Origin: Tretioscincus oriximinensis
Taxonomy: Eukaryota; Chordata; Lepidosauria; Squamata; Gymnophthalmidae
DNA: 64,000 bases
Assembly (NCBI GenBank): GCA_022410635.1
Contig: JAJVDF010000193.1
Location: forward strand, 984,895-1,048,894
Reading direction: 5' to 3'
Shown in pieces: positions 1-10,478 of the stretch (positions are counted from its first letter, which is position 1; each line of letters begins with the position of its first letter). The notes under the pieces are model-generated. The model saw only the letters and a list, made by a program, of their open reading frames with translations, was not told where the DNA came from and did not search any database. Made by a program: the position numbers and the translations under genes.

Positions 1-771
1 AACTTAGAAATAAGAGCTCTGAATACGAGCACAGAAAACCAAATAGACAAGATAATATCCAAAATAATAACAGGGGGAAAAAAAATAGCTTCGGAAATAT
101 ATAAGAATCTAAACACCACGAAAAATGAAATTATGTCAGATATAGCAAAAAGATGGCAAACAACAATAAATTTAGATCATAAAGAAACAAAAGCAATAAT
201 AAAAAATATAAAACAAGAAAAAATGAATAAATTCAAGGAAACGGGATTAAAAATAATACACAAATGGCACCGGACACCACAACAATTAGCACACATTACT
301 AGAAATACAAGTAACCAGTGCTGGCAAGGATGCCAAATAGTAGCGGATTATTACCATATATTTTGGACATGCCCGCATTCACAAGAATTNTGGCGACAGA
401 TACAGGAGGAGATAAATAAAATTTACAAGGATAATATAAAAATAACAGATAAAATGGCAATATGCTTATTAGATATGGATAATATAAAACCTTATAATAA
501 ACAAAAAATGATAAAAAACTTAATTAAATGTGCACAAATTACTTTAATCAGAGGATGGAAAGACATAACAATANGAACACTAAACAAATGGAGAGAATAT
601 ATAGAAGAGAAAATGACNGCAGATATCAACTCAATAAAAATACAACATGCACACAATTTCTCAAAAATAAAGGAAACAAAAGTTAACTGGAAACGAATCA
701 AAGACTACATAATTTGTAGTACGACTCAACAGGCAAGAAAAAATAGAATAGAACTAATATTTTCATTATAA
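1..771 (+). CDS. L1 ORF2 protein, C-terminal fragment (partial)
   Basis: Reading frame 1 is open from base 1 to the stop at 769-771, about 256 codons; the first Met is at 133, but the frame is open upstream of it. The protein is the region downstream of the L1 reverse transcriptase. A segment reading KWHRTPQQLAHI is followed by a cysteine/histidine cluster (SNQCWQGC, then YYHIFWTCPHS), which matches the C-terminal Cys-rich domain of L1 ORF2p, and by a later LIRGWKD motif. In an intact element ORF2p provides endonuclease and reverse transcriptase for target-primed reverse transcription; neither catalytic domain is inside this window. Three unknown bases give X residues. Strongly A-rich codon use fits L1. 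This is transposon coding sequence, not a host gene. Confidence 0.8.
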   Translation, partial: NLEIRALNTSTENQIDKIISKIITGGKKIASEIYKNLNTTKNEIMSDIAKRWQTTINLDHKETKAIIKNIKQEKMNKFKETGLKIIHKWHRTPQQLAHITRNTSNQCWQGCQIVADYYHIFWTCPHSQEXWRQIQEEINKIYKDNIKITDKMAICLLDMDNIKPYNKQKMIKNLIKCAQITLIRGWKDITIXTLNKWREYIEEKMXADINSIKIQHAHNFSKIKETKVNWKRIKDYIICSTTQQARKNRIELIFSL

Positions 772-788
772 CCCACAAAAACATAACA

Positions 789-886
789 AGGAAGAGGAGG
801 GGGAGGGAGGGAGGGAGGGAAGGAGAAAGCGGGGAGGGATGAGGGGAGGGCTAGGAATGGGAGAAGAGGGTGAGGGGGTGGGGATT
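789..886 (+). repeat. G-rich polypurine tract of L1 3' UTR
   Basis: An almost pure G/A stretch with repeated GGGAGGGAGGG units lies just after the L1 ORF2 stop. Several closely spaced G-triplets could form a G-quadruplex. L1 3' UTRs in vertebrates commonly carry such a tract. Confidence 0.75.
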
Positions 887-1058
887 TAACAAATATATGT
901 ATATGAAAACATAATTCACAGCAGAATTATAGAGTTAAAACATCTTTGATAACTAATAATGTAAATAATGTAACTGCTGTACTCAAAAAAGTTACTACCT
1001 TGTGTATGTTTAGTTTTGCTTTCTGTGATAAAATATAAAAAACCAATAAAAAAAAAAA

Positions 1059-2720
1059 GCCTCCATCTTGTACCTTCGTCCAAGTTCTTCCCTTGTGATA
1101 AAATGATGGAGGAAGGCTGTGACACTTTGTACCCCCTTGTTCTCAGGGCATAAGGGAAGCAGTGAGCAGCAACAGTTTTTTTCTTAAAAGGTTCTCTAGT
1201 AGCTACCAAAGGAGCACACTTCAAAAGCAGGAGTTTTCTTTGTTTTGAAAATGAATAGAGCGTTCCAGACAGGGTGAACAGAAGAGGGGGAACAGAAAAT
1301 TGGGCTTCAAAAAAGTTTTCAAAATATTTTTTTCTTGAAACAAAAGGGGGAGGGGGGGGGGAGAACAGCCAATGATAGGAAAGAAACTTGGAGCTCCCAC
1401 TCCCAAAAACTCCTGGGATTTGTAGTGAAATGCAAAATATTTTCCTTCCTATTTCTTCCAGTGAGAATAAGAAAGAGACATCCGGATTTACTACTGAGGG
1501 CGTAGGTACTTTATTCTTGGAGAATGAGAAATAGTGGGGCAATAGCAATGTGAATGCAGTCTCATGATGGCCACTTAAAAATAAAGTGAAAACCCTCTCT
1601 TCTTTCCCTGGGAGCATCCCCAGTACCATGTAAAATATATTTCGATTTCACCTGCCTTTTCAAAGATTTTGGAAGATGGGACAATGAGCATTTTGTAAAG
1701 TTTCTGCAAAAGTTGGGATAAGAACATTGTAGAGCTTTGGCTTTTCATAAGAAGGTATGGAGCTCTTTGGGCCAATGAAATTGTAACTTAAGTCTGGAAA
1801 TGTTCAGCTTGACAACTCTTCTTGTATTAGGTAAGTACGAGCCATTTGTTCACTCCAAATTGAAACGCTTTCCTTGTTTATTGGCATTTATCAACTACTC
1901 CTCAAAGACATGTACTGCTGAAAGCAAAAGCTCAAGGTCTTCCCTTTCTCTCAAATCGTGCAAGTTGTTAAATTTGACACATAGGGTTTTCTTCCTTCAN
2001 ATTTATGGCCTTGAGTTGCTTCTCTTTAGCCTTTTCCTATTACATTTGTCATTGTTTGATAACATTTCTGGTTGAAATCCCCTTATGTCCTCCAACATCC
2101 TCCAGTTTCAGGGTTATATCTACAGCCGTGACTGACATATCCATGATACATAAGCAAGCACAAAGGAAAACAATCAATTGAACGTAGCACTAATGGCTGT
2201 GTAACTACTAACATGCCCAAATGCCACAATTTGTTGCAAACCTTGTGATGCAGTCCATTTGCTCAATCTGTAAGTTTCATCAGAGCAGAAAGAGGGCACT
2301 AGAGTCCTCCTCCATGAGCATCTGTCTGCTTGAATTCACTTTGCAAGAGCCAGGAGAATGCAGACAAGCAAATCAATTTGAGCTTCACTTTTGCTTTGTT
2401 TTTTTGTTTTGCTGTGCTGCCGCTTCCTTCTCACTTAAAGATGTTTCCACATAGCAGATTTCCCATGTGGATTCTTGGGGAGACAGTGCATAAATTAGCC
2501 CAGAATTTGCAATAAACACACATGTCCATTTTCTGTGTGGGAAATCCTTCATGTGTGATTCAAACATTAGTAAAAGACATAAAAAGCAAAGCTGGTTTGG
2601 AAGGGATGATGGAAAATGGAACATTATATTCCAAAGAGAACAGTGCATAGTCGCAAGATAATCAAGCCCACTGTTGGAGTGGGGAGAAGGGGCTCTAAAA
2701 CATTGTCATTTGAAATGTCT
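1059..2720. other. Unassigned intergenic sequence
   Basis: I see no gene. Open frames on the minus strand at 916-1775 have no recognisable domain and run through low-complexity purine sequence (1346-1361 is a G-rich run). The phrase CTCCTGGGATTTGTAGT near 1410 resembles a motif common in old reptile repeats, but I cannot assign a family. Between 1800 and 2700 nothing is recognised. Confidence 0.5.
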
Positions 2721-2721
2721 T

Positions 2722-2890
2722 TTTATGTTTCTTTTTATCTTTTTGGTTTTAAACCTTTTTATTTCTTTATATATATTTTATTAAATACATTATTTTATAG
2801 AATACATTTTATCCTTCCTCCTCCCCTCCCCCCTCTCTTTCCTACATATACACTCTGGGGATTACTTCTGGAACTAAGTTTTAATTTCAC
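2722..2890 (-). mobile_element. L1 3' UTR fragment, reverse orientation (tentative)
   Basis: Read on the minus strand, the stretch gives a G-rich purine tract (2815-2840, seen on the plus strand as TCCTCCTCCCCTCCCCCC) followed by AT-rich sequence with AATAAAA-like words and an A-rich end. That is the same order as the L1 3' UTR at 789-1058. No ORF2 remains are visible, so this would be a heavily truncated copy. It could instead be simple polypyrimidine sequence. Confidence 0.45.
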
Positions 2891-2934
2891 TACATCATTC
2901 CTCCAGCAGAAGAGGTCTGCTGCAGGGTTTCAAA

Positions 2935-3120
2935 ACCCGCGAGAAGGCCCCGGGGAGGATAGCAGTCGCCTCACTGGGGCCTTCCGTGGGGTTTTACAGG
3001 CCTTCCAAGACCTTTTCAGGGCACAGAAAGTGGGTTAACCCTCCCCCCCCCTCGAGAAGGCCCTGGGAAAGAGTCCAGTTCCCTCTTCCGTGGNACTTTA
3101 CAGGACCTTTACAACAGCCT
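2935..3120. repeat. GC-rich block with imperfect internal duplication
   Basis: Two units beginning GAGAAGGCCC (about 2940-3005 and 3055-3120) share the words TTCCGTGG and TTTACAGG in the same order, about 110 bp apart. Base composition is clearly richer in GC than the AT-rich surroundings. It may be part of an unrecognised transposon, which would also include the GC-richer flank to about 3290. No coding frame is supported. Confidence 0.45.
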
Positions 3121-3129
3121 TTGTACTCT

Positions 3130-5257
3130 GAAGAGGGAGGGAGCACCAGGCATTAACCGAAGAGGTCATCGGGCCTGATGTTACTTTGTGTGTCAAAGGG
3201 GGAAGGAGCCCTCCCATAGGCCCAGACAGGTGGCAATGACACCAATTGCCTGTCCGAATGGGTTCCCATATGGTGACATCACACATGAGTATATCTCACA
3301 ATTAGTAATCTTAGATTTATCTTTAAATAAGGGTCTGCCATCCAGCATATAGATGGTAGACTCCAATTCCAAAATACATAATCCAAAGGAAAACAATTTG
3401 CATATGTATTCTCTCATTCTGAAATTGAACTGATGGTGGATTAATTTTTTAATGTGAATTCAGCCATGTTACAAAAAGCTCTAAAAGTAGTCTACAAATG
3501 AATATATCTATATACAGTATTTTAAATACACGTTTAAAAGGCAACAGCAAGACTAAAAACAATGTTAAAAGCAGATTTAAAACAGCAGAGGGATAAAGAA
3601 CCCTAAAACATTTGATTAATGAACAGTTAATTTACTAAACGATTAATAAATGAATATATATTCCAATTAATGAAAAGCAATTAGTCCCTCAAAGAATTCT
3701 GCATGTTGTCATGTATAGATACTTATTCATTTAATGCATTTAATGTTTCAATTATTTCATGACGATGAGACACTATCTCCATTTTTAGAGAATTTAAACA
3801 TGCAGAATGAAATGTTTTGCCAGGTGTCCTTAAAACTTAAATATACACAAAAACATACAGTACTTTATTTCAAGTTAATCTTATACTTATTATTGCTTCT
3901 CATTGTATTATATTTCTATCAGACTTTTCACTTGTCAATTTGATCCATGTAAGGCAGATAAATAGAATATTGAAAATCTTTTGTAGAAAGGGGGTTCAGT
4001 GGTTTTAGAAATATTATTGCAGTGTTTTGACTTGTAGGCAAATTGATAGNTTTGCCAGTGTTGGCTTAGCCATATTAACAAGATGTTGGAAAGCTCCAAA
4101 TCCAGAGACAGGACAAGTGTAACTGCATGATGCTCAGAACTGAAAATGTACGGCTAATTTTACCACTTTATTAATGGAGCTTTTGCAATTACTGCTGAAA
4201 ACAGATTGCGTGCAACAAACCCGTGATTTGCTCTGACTAATGGACCAGNCCTTAATATTTGCAGATAATCTATCAGTGTGTCTTTTACGTGCACTATTCA
4301 GAGCACTGGATATCCAGGACTTCACTATCTTTCTCTGCTACTAAAGCCTCAAACACTTGTCTTCTATAACATATTTCTGGGAAAGAAAAGACTACTGAGA
4401 GATAATTGTTCATGCATTTGAGATGATTCTAATGAAGTATAACAGCTTAGAAGTTGGACTCCTCCACTCTCCCAGGAAGTAAATGGCAACACAAGGTCAC
4501 CTACAAGCTCTGATATCTGTGTATAGTTCTGCCAGCAACTGGTTCAGTTTGCAGCTGTCGAATTGAGTTTTCTAAGTTCCAGTCTAAAATGAAGTTAACA
4601 ATGAAATATTGAATATGTTCCCTGAGGTCACCCTAGTGAACTGGAGATGAACTTCTGTACCAGACAAATTTTCAAGACTGCAGGAGACCAAAGTACGATG
4701 CTGACAGAATTGGATTTGAGGAATTAAAGTGAAAAACTGAGTCCTGTGCCTCGCATCCTGAAGAGAAATTAAGCTGCAGTGACAATAGGAACCCAACAAG
4801 TTAAGGCTTGATACAAATAGCAAGGTTTCGTAGTCTCCTCTAAGGACTGTCAATCAAAAGACAAATTTTTGGCATTAACAGAAATTTCAAAACAGCTGCT
4901 TATCCTCTAGATACATTTATCGGTTCATTATTATTAGGTACTTCATCTGCAGTGCTTGTCTTACTTTGAATAATAGTCCAGATGTTAAATTCTGCTTGGA
5001 ACAAACATTCTAAGATTTTGGTTCCCTAGAGAATGTCCAAACAGACTTTTGTTGTGTAATTAGGCACCATAGATTTTTAATGTTTCCTCTAACTGTTCTG
5101 TTAGGAAGAGTGGTTTCTTGGCAGCTCTTGAACTGTATGTCCCCACATTTGTGTTATAATATTCATGTATCCTTTAACTCGTTGTTAGGTCTTTGCTGCA
5201 TTTTCCTCTCTATTGTGTTCTTAGATGGCACTGACTCAGTATATACAATCTCACAAT
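3130..5257. other. Unassigned AT-rich intergenic sequence
   Basis: There is no supported gene and no recognised repeat. The short frames at 4134-4325 and 4584-4853 (minus strand) have no domain signature. The stretch 3430-3960 is very AT-rich. Confidence 0.5.
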
Positions 5258-5695
5258 ATAGAAATCATGAATGGGGTGGATAAGGTGAAAATAGAAGAAA
5301 TATTTTCTCTNCCACACAACACTAGGACCAAGGGGAATTCCTTGAAACTGATGGGCAGAAGAATTAGGACAGACAAGGGAAAGTATGTTTTCATGCAGAA
5401 GGTCATTGGTCTGTGAAATTTACTTCTAGAAGTTGGTAGCTAGAAGCCTGCATATCTTCCAGACATGATTAGATAAGTTCATGGGTTCCAAAGATATCAA
5501 TAGTAGAATGGATCACTTGATACTGCCTTTGGGATGGAGCAGCGTACAGTATTCCTGAATTACTATTTGCCTGAGAGTTGTGAACAGATGAAGATTTTGC
5601 GTTCTGCTTCTGGCTACCCAGGTGCAATTGNTGGGGCAATGTGTGAGACCTGATGGGCTCTGGACTGATTCAGCAGAGCTCTTCTTATGTTAACT
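5258..5695 (+). mobile_element. CR1-family LINE 3' end, 5'-truncated and decayed
   Basis: The translated words follow the same order as in the other CR1 copies here: an SLPHNTRTKGNSLKLMGRRI-like segment, RTDKGKYVF, VIGLWNLLP (now broken by a stop), and then the non-coding tail GGATGGAGCA ... GGTGCAATTG ... CTGATTCAGCAGAGCTCTTCTTATGTT. The end TCTTATGTT matches the 8-bp-type terminal repeat of these copies. It is 5'-truncated, as is usual for CR1, and carries stops. Confidence 0.8.
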
Positions 5696-6383
5696 TGTCC
5701 TATGCTGGGAAAGGTTATCATTGGGAATGCGACAGGACCATCACATTCATATAGTTCTTACAACCAAGCTGCGGTCAATCCTTGAAAACAGGGCAAAGCC
5801 TTAGGAGGTTTTCTTCACACTTACAGCAGCTAGTGACACTTGAACATTTCTGGATGAAAGCATAATATTCGCCTGTACTTGTCCTAAAAAACATAGATAA
5901 AAACAGTGGTTTGAGTTAAATAAATAAATCCAAATGATATAAAATAATATGTTAGTTAAATTCAGAAAAAACTTGTCTTAAAATTGAGCAGGATCATAGT
6001 TCCTGGGAGAGCCAAGAGAAAGTAAATGATTCATGAGCTCTGGGCCTTTGGTCCTAGGGTCATGGATTCTCCATACCTATGGACTGTGAAAACTGTCTAG
6101 CAATCCTTCAAGTAATGCTGTGAAATACCAAGTCAGTTCATAATTAGGAATCAATTATCAATGATTTGATAAGGAACAGGGAAGCTGATTTTATATGTTT
6201 CTTAGAAATGTTCTCAGGAACATATTTGATTAAACCTGCCTCCTACCAGTATTTCCATGGGAATCTATTTTACATTCAGAAAACACCACTGGAAGTTACA
6301 CTACAAGAAGCACAACACTGAAAGGGACCTTTGAAAACCTCCTCAGGCTCAGATTGAAAACCTTCATTTGTTTGAACTCAGCT

Positions 6384-6550
6384 TTCACTGACATAGGAGA
6401 AAAGTGGGTGGCACAAGCTTTCATAGACATGTCTACTTCTTCAGATGCTGTCTCCGAAAGCTTATGCCACCCACCTTTCTCCCTACTAGCCCCTTTGCTG
6501 GACTTTCTACTGGACTAACACGGCTATTTCTCTGAAATTCACAGACATAG
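6384..6550 (+). mobile_element. Fold-back retroposon copy with 13-bp flanking direct repeat
   Basis: The body (6397-6537) is a hairpin. GGAGAAAAGTGGGTGGCAC near 6397 pairs with GCCACCCACCTTTCTCC near 6466-6482, with AAGCTTTC/GAAAGCTT inside. It ends in the family's terminal words GACTAACACGGCTATTTCTC. The flanks TTCACTGACATAG (6384-6396) and TTCACAGACATAG (6538-6550) match at 12 of 13 bases, a target-site duplication. The left end is truncated relative to the copy at 55.4 kb. Family name unknown to me; a similar repeat with a GCCGTGTTAGTC end is common in turtles and crocodilians. Confidence 0.7.
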
Positions 6551-7158
6551 TAAGACTATAGTCCTCCACATATTTATGGGGGATTAAATGCCATTGAAGT
6601 GGGACTTTACTTCTGAGTAAGCAAGCTTAAAATCATTATGCTACAAATGGGTATAGAAAAAGAAGAAACAAGACTAGAGACTTGAAAAAGTCTATGTGAG
6701 AAGCCTACACTTCCATATAAATAATAACATAAACAGAGAAATTATGTTACAGCACATATGAACACATATATTACAGAGTCCATTTATTTTAAAACATAAA
6801 CCCTAGAAGAAATATAACAGAAAAATCAAATATCCATAATGCAGGCAAAAAAGTGCCAATAAATATCTGAAAACTGTAGAAGCCAAACTAAACCATGGCT
6901 GTTTTTGCACTATGTAATGTATTGGCTTATTCTAATTATCCTGGTTTGCTGTGTGCTAGGCTTTGGAGGTTGAAAAGAAAAGTTCCAGATCTCTGAAGCA
7001 GCTGGACTGGGTATTTTGGCTGAATATCCAGAAGTGGTGGGCTTTTGGTGCAGCTTCCAGGTGCCTTATGAAATGGCAATGGGNTTGATAAACAGAGCCA
7101 TAGTTCATGCACTGTTCATACATAGACCACATAATGCAACATTACGTGAAAGCATTAT

Positions 7159-7264
7159 GAGAAAGCAACAAAAGCTATGTGCACCACCCTATGGTTGGCC
7201 GCCCTGAGCCCTTGGGTATGAGGCAGGATACAAGTACAAATAAATGAATAAGATAAATAAATAA
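7159..7264 (+). mobile_element. SINE fragment with L2-like tail (3' part only)
   Basis: The sequence AGAAAGCAACAAAAGCTATG is followed by GGTTGGCCGCCCTGAG, CCCTTGGGTATGAGG and an AAATAAATAAATAA tail. These words occur in the same order in the complete SINE at 23171-23405. The tRNA-like head is missing or too decayed to recognise. Confidence 0.7.
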
Positions 7265-7667
7265 TCCAGTACACCAGTGTAGGACATTCCATAAATTCCT
7301 TGTAAGAGTCCACAACTGGAATGGGACAAGTGCCGTTTTTGTGCTGTATCCATGTTCCAGTGCTCCATCTTTTGCAGATAAAATAATCTTTTAATTGTTT
7401 TCCACTGTAAGTAGCACGTTTGTACAAGTCTTGCTGGCCTGACGTACTAATTCATAAGAACATAAGAACATAAGAAGAACCATACTGGATCAGGCCACAG
7501 CCCATCGAGTCCAGCATTCTGTGTCACGCAGAGACCCACCAGATGCACCTGGGCAGTCCAAACAGAGGAAAGCAAAATATGCTGCTCCTGTTCGTGACTC
7601 CCTGCAAATGGTATTTCAAATGTCCTGCCTGTTGCTCCATCCTGGAGGCTACATCCAGACAACTATC

Positions 7668-8402
7668 TTAGTATCCATTTATACCCTTAGTGTCCATAAA
7701 CCTGTCTAGTCCTGTCTTGAAACTATCCAAGCTGTTAGCTACCACTACCTCTTCAGGAAGTAAATTCCACAGGCCGATGACCCTCTGGGTGAAAAAATAC
7801 TTTCCTTTGTCTGTTCTCACTTTTCTACCAAACAGTTTTAAGGAGTGCCCTCTGGTCCTTGTGTTGTGTGATAGAGAAAACATTTTTTCTCTANCTGTTC
7901 TCACTTTTCTACCAAACAGTTTTAAGGAGTGCCCTCTGGTCCTTGTGTTGTGTGATAGAGAAAACATTTTTTCTCTATTCACCCTGTCGATCCCATGCAT
8001 GATTTTGTACACTTCAATCAGATCACCCCTCAAACGTCTCCTTTCNAGGCTGAAGAGGCCCAGACGTTGCAGCCTTGCTTCGTAAGGGAGGTGCTCCAGA
8101 CCCTTGATCATTTTTGTTGCCCTTTTCTGCACCTTCTCCAGTTCCAAAATATCCGTCTTGAGATGTGGTGACCAGAATTGAACATAGTATTCCAAATGTG
8201 GCCTCACCATAGATTTATAAAGAGGCAAAACAACATTTGCTGACTTATTTTCGATTCCTTTCCTAATTATCCCCAACATGGAATTTGCCTTTTTTGCTGC
8301 TGCTGCACACTGGGTTGACATTTTCATTGAATTGTCCACTAACACCCCAAGATCCTTTTCTTGNTCGGTCAGCCTGGACGGAACCCAGAATTTCTTGACC
8401 AT
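7668..8402 (-). pseudogene. CR1 ORF2 (pol) C-terminal fragment, 5'-truncated
   Basis: The frame is open for 244 codons and reads, in order, EKDLGVLVDNSMKMSTQC, LYKSMVRPHLEY, FWSPHLKTDI, LEKVQKRATKMIKGLEHLPY, RRRLRGDLIEVYKIMHGI, RVIGLWNLLPEEVV and the end LDRFMDTKGINGY. This is the well-known C-terminal part of CR1-type reverse-transcriptase polyproteins, after the catalytic core. The catalytic FADD-type motif and the endonuclease are absent, so it cannot be active. The segment REKMFSLSHNTRTRGHSLKL occurs twice because of the local duplication, which keeps the frame only through a single unknown base. The frame is intact otherwise, which suggests a fairly recent insertion. Confidence 0.85.
7811..7977. 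repeat. 84-bp tandem duplication inside the CR1, joined at one N
   Basis: The stretch beginning CTGTTCTCACTTTTCTACC at 7811 is repeated from 7895 and appears identical for about 83 bp. The junction is a single N at 7894. The homologous CR1 at 19.5 kb has only one copy. It may be an assembly overlap that was not collapsed. Confidence 0.85.
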
Positions 8403-8425
8403 GGTTAAGTTTCATTCCAGTTTGA

Positions 8426-9684
8426 GTCCACTTACAGAATGGGAAAATACAACAGCAAACTAATTAGTAAATTAGTAGTTTCCTTTCCACAAAATCTAAG
8501 TCAAAGGTGAGCTTTCTAAAACAGAATGCCAAAAGAAAAATCTTGCTGCTTTGATGAAGTATTCTCTTCTCAGAAAATGGGTTGAAACTGGAAAAGAGAA
8601 CTTTTGGATTCCCAGATTCATATGCCTTTTCTCTCTCTATTCCTGCAGTAAGTACTGACAGGAATTATAGTGTCAATGGGCTGGGCGTATGTTTCTTATG
8701 TTTCCTTCTTTTGTCTATCCAGAACACACATGAAGACTGATTTTTACTCATCTAGGTGACATGTTTGGCAGAGAGCACTAAATAAGAGGGTGAACAGAAT
8801 AAGGAGGTCTCATAGGACCTTGGAGACTAACAAGAAATATGTGGGCAGTTTTGGTGCAAGAAAGCAACCTGTTAGTTTGTTAAGGACTTTTGTAGTTCAT
8901 AAAAAGCAATGTANGATCTGGGCAGTCAGCTTAGTTAGATAAGTTCGACTTCAGATTTTTTCCACTTGGCATTTGGCATCAGAGGGAGACATGGCTTATC
9001 AGAAGAAAGCATATGATACCTTACAGCTGGTGTATGTTTTTGGAACAAAACTTGCCTTAGTTGAGTCAAAACAAAGGTTCTGTTGTGTCTGGCAATTACT
9101 TTTTTAGTGCAGTTGACCTGACTTGGAAATTATTGCAATAAATTCAGGGGTTGGAATGCTGTAAGAGGATTGTAAAAGAAAAAACCCCTCACAGTTCTGC
9201 AAGATTAGATTTTTGGAGTAAGAATATAAAAATGCATACTTGAAATGTTAGTTTTCCTCCACCACTTTCATGGGAAAGACAATTATATGAATTATTGACA
9301 AATATAATCAACAAAAAGCATAAAATGTCATCATGCCTGTTTTTATCTACCATTTTCATTTATTTNTCGTGAAAGTGTTTGCTCACAATATAGATGTGAT
9401 TAGGCTGCTAAAACAAACAAGAGATGTCAGAATTGTTTATATTAACAAGGATTACATGCTAAGAGTACATCCTGCTATGTTATCCATGATGTAATGCCCA
9501 CATGAGTGCATTAAATGGGAAATAAAATTAATTTTTAGAATGTAAAAACTGGACAAAGAAATGATTTTTTTTTGTAACTGGAAAGCAAATGCCAAAGTAA
9601 AATGTAAAATTGAATCACCCATAATAAACAATAAACTGGCTAAAAACAGGCAAGAATCCTTTTGCTTGAAAATATAGCTGTGTC
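8426..9684. other. Unassigned intergenic sequence
   Basis: No gene or recognised repeat. The stretch is AT-rich and unique-looking, with no domain in any frame. Confidence 0.45.
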
Positions 9685-9880
9685 ACTCACTACATGCCTG
9701 GAAATCTCCCAGTTTGATTCTGCACTCCTTCACAAATGCCAGCTACACCTGTGATAAGCTTGGGCTTATCACAGTTCTTTGGAGCTCTCTCAACCCCACC
9801 TACTTCACAAGATTCCACTGTGAAGAGAAGAACAGAAGGTTATGTAGGCTACTTTGATTCCCTTCAAGTTGAGAAAAGTC
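9685..9880 (+). mobile_element. tRNA-derived SINE with Bov-B-like 3' end, truncated
   Basis: A decayed head with a B-box-like CCCAGTTTGATTCTGCACTCC is followed by the body words ACAGTTCTTTGGAGCTCTCTCA, CACCTACTTCACAAGA and TGAAGAGAAGAACAGAAGG. It then reads CTACTTTGATTCCCTTC...AGAAAAG, which matches the start of the Bov-B-like tail in the SINE at 49.4 kb. The TTC repeat end is missing. Confidence 0.65.
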
Positions 9881-10002
9881 ACCATGGATGCAGCTAGTAT
9901 CCATGCAAGTATGCATGCATGCTCCTCTTGTAAGCCAATTTTAGGCCATAACATCTCACTTTCACCTACTGCTTCTGAGTCATCCCTGTTGAATTATGGA
10001 TA

Positions 10003-10478
10003 GCCCTAGGTAGGGTTGCCATATTTTGGCAGCCCAAAACCGGGACGGGGGTGGGGTGCGTGCACACACGGACGCTTGTAGTGAGATAGGCAGAGCCTCT
10101 CTCCTGCCTGTCTCACCACAAGCGTCCATGTGTGCACACATGTGTGTGCGTAGCGGCTACTCTGCTGGAGGTGGGGTTTTGCACCTGCTGTCAGGCAAAG
10201 CGTGCCAACTCGCCTCCAGCAGAGGAAAAACGCTTGGGTTTGTGACAGGAGATCAGAGCGGTTCCTTCCAGGACCCTGGAAAGCATTGCTCGGGCTGCAG
10301 CCGTCAGCTCTGATGGCTCCTTTGCCTTTAAAATCCTGCATTTTTACATTCTCCGATGCAGCATCGGGGAATGTAAAATTCCGGGATTTTCTCTTAAAAC
10401 CCAGAGGGGATTATATTTTAGTCCCCAAAGCNGGGATTGTCCTCCCTTCCCNGGATGTATGGCAACCCTAGCCCTAAG
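10003..10478. mobile_element. hAT-type non-autonomous DNA transposon, TIR TAGGGTTGCCATA
   Basis: The element (10011-10470) starts TAGGGTTGCCATA and ends TATGGCAACCCTA, which are inverted repeats. It is flanked by GCCCTAGG (10003-10010) and GCCCTAAG (10471-10478), an 8-bp target-site duplication with one mismatch, as expected for the hAT superfamily. The interior is GC-rich and carries inverted GACGCTTGT/ACAAGCGTCC words. No transposase ORF is present; frames of about 100 codons inside it are GC-rich noise. A second copy of the same family lies at 58910-59305. Confidence 0.8.

Larger units (their letters stand above)
1..1058 (+). mobile_element. L1 LINE, 3' end (ORF2 tail plus 3' UTR and A-tail), cut by window start
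   Basis: The element enters from the left edge. It holds the end of ORF2, then a G-rich polypurine 3' UTR (about 789-886, runs of GGGAGGGAGGG) and an A-rich end that finishes in an A-run at 1051-1058. This order (ORF2, polypurine tract, A-tail) is typical of vertebrate L1. The ORF has no in-frame stop before 771, so the copy is fairly young or its ORF has not yet decayed. The left target-site duplication lies outside the window. Confidence 0.85.
7452..8425 (-). mobile_element. CR1-family LINE 3' end
   Basis: The copy runs on the minus strand from the end of the reverse-transcriptase ORF (8402 downwards) to a tail whose complement reads as CATAAGAACATAAGAACATAAG at 7453-7475. This TTATGTTC-type terminal repeat is a CR1 hallmark. 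It is the longest CR1 piece in the window. An 84-bp internal tandem duplication is described separately. Confidence 0.9.

Noticed and set aside
916..1629. 237-codon minus-strand open frame
   Set aside because: It runs into the L1 3' end and through a purine-rich low-complexity stretch; the protein is Phe/Ser-rich without any domain.
10006..10471. Overlapping GC-rich frames on both strands
   Set aside because: They lie inside the hAT-type non-autonomous element and have no transposase similarity.
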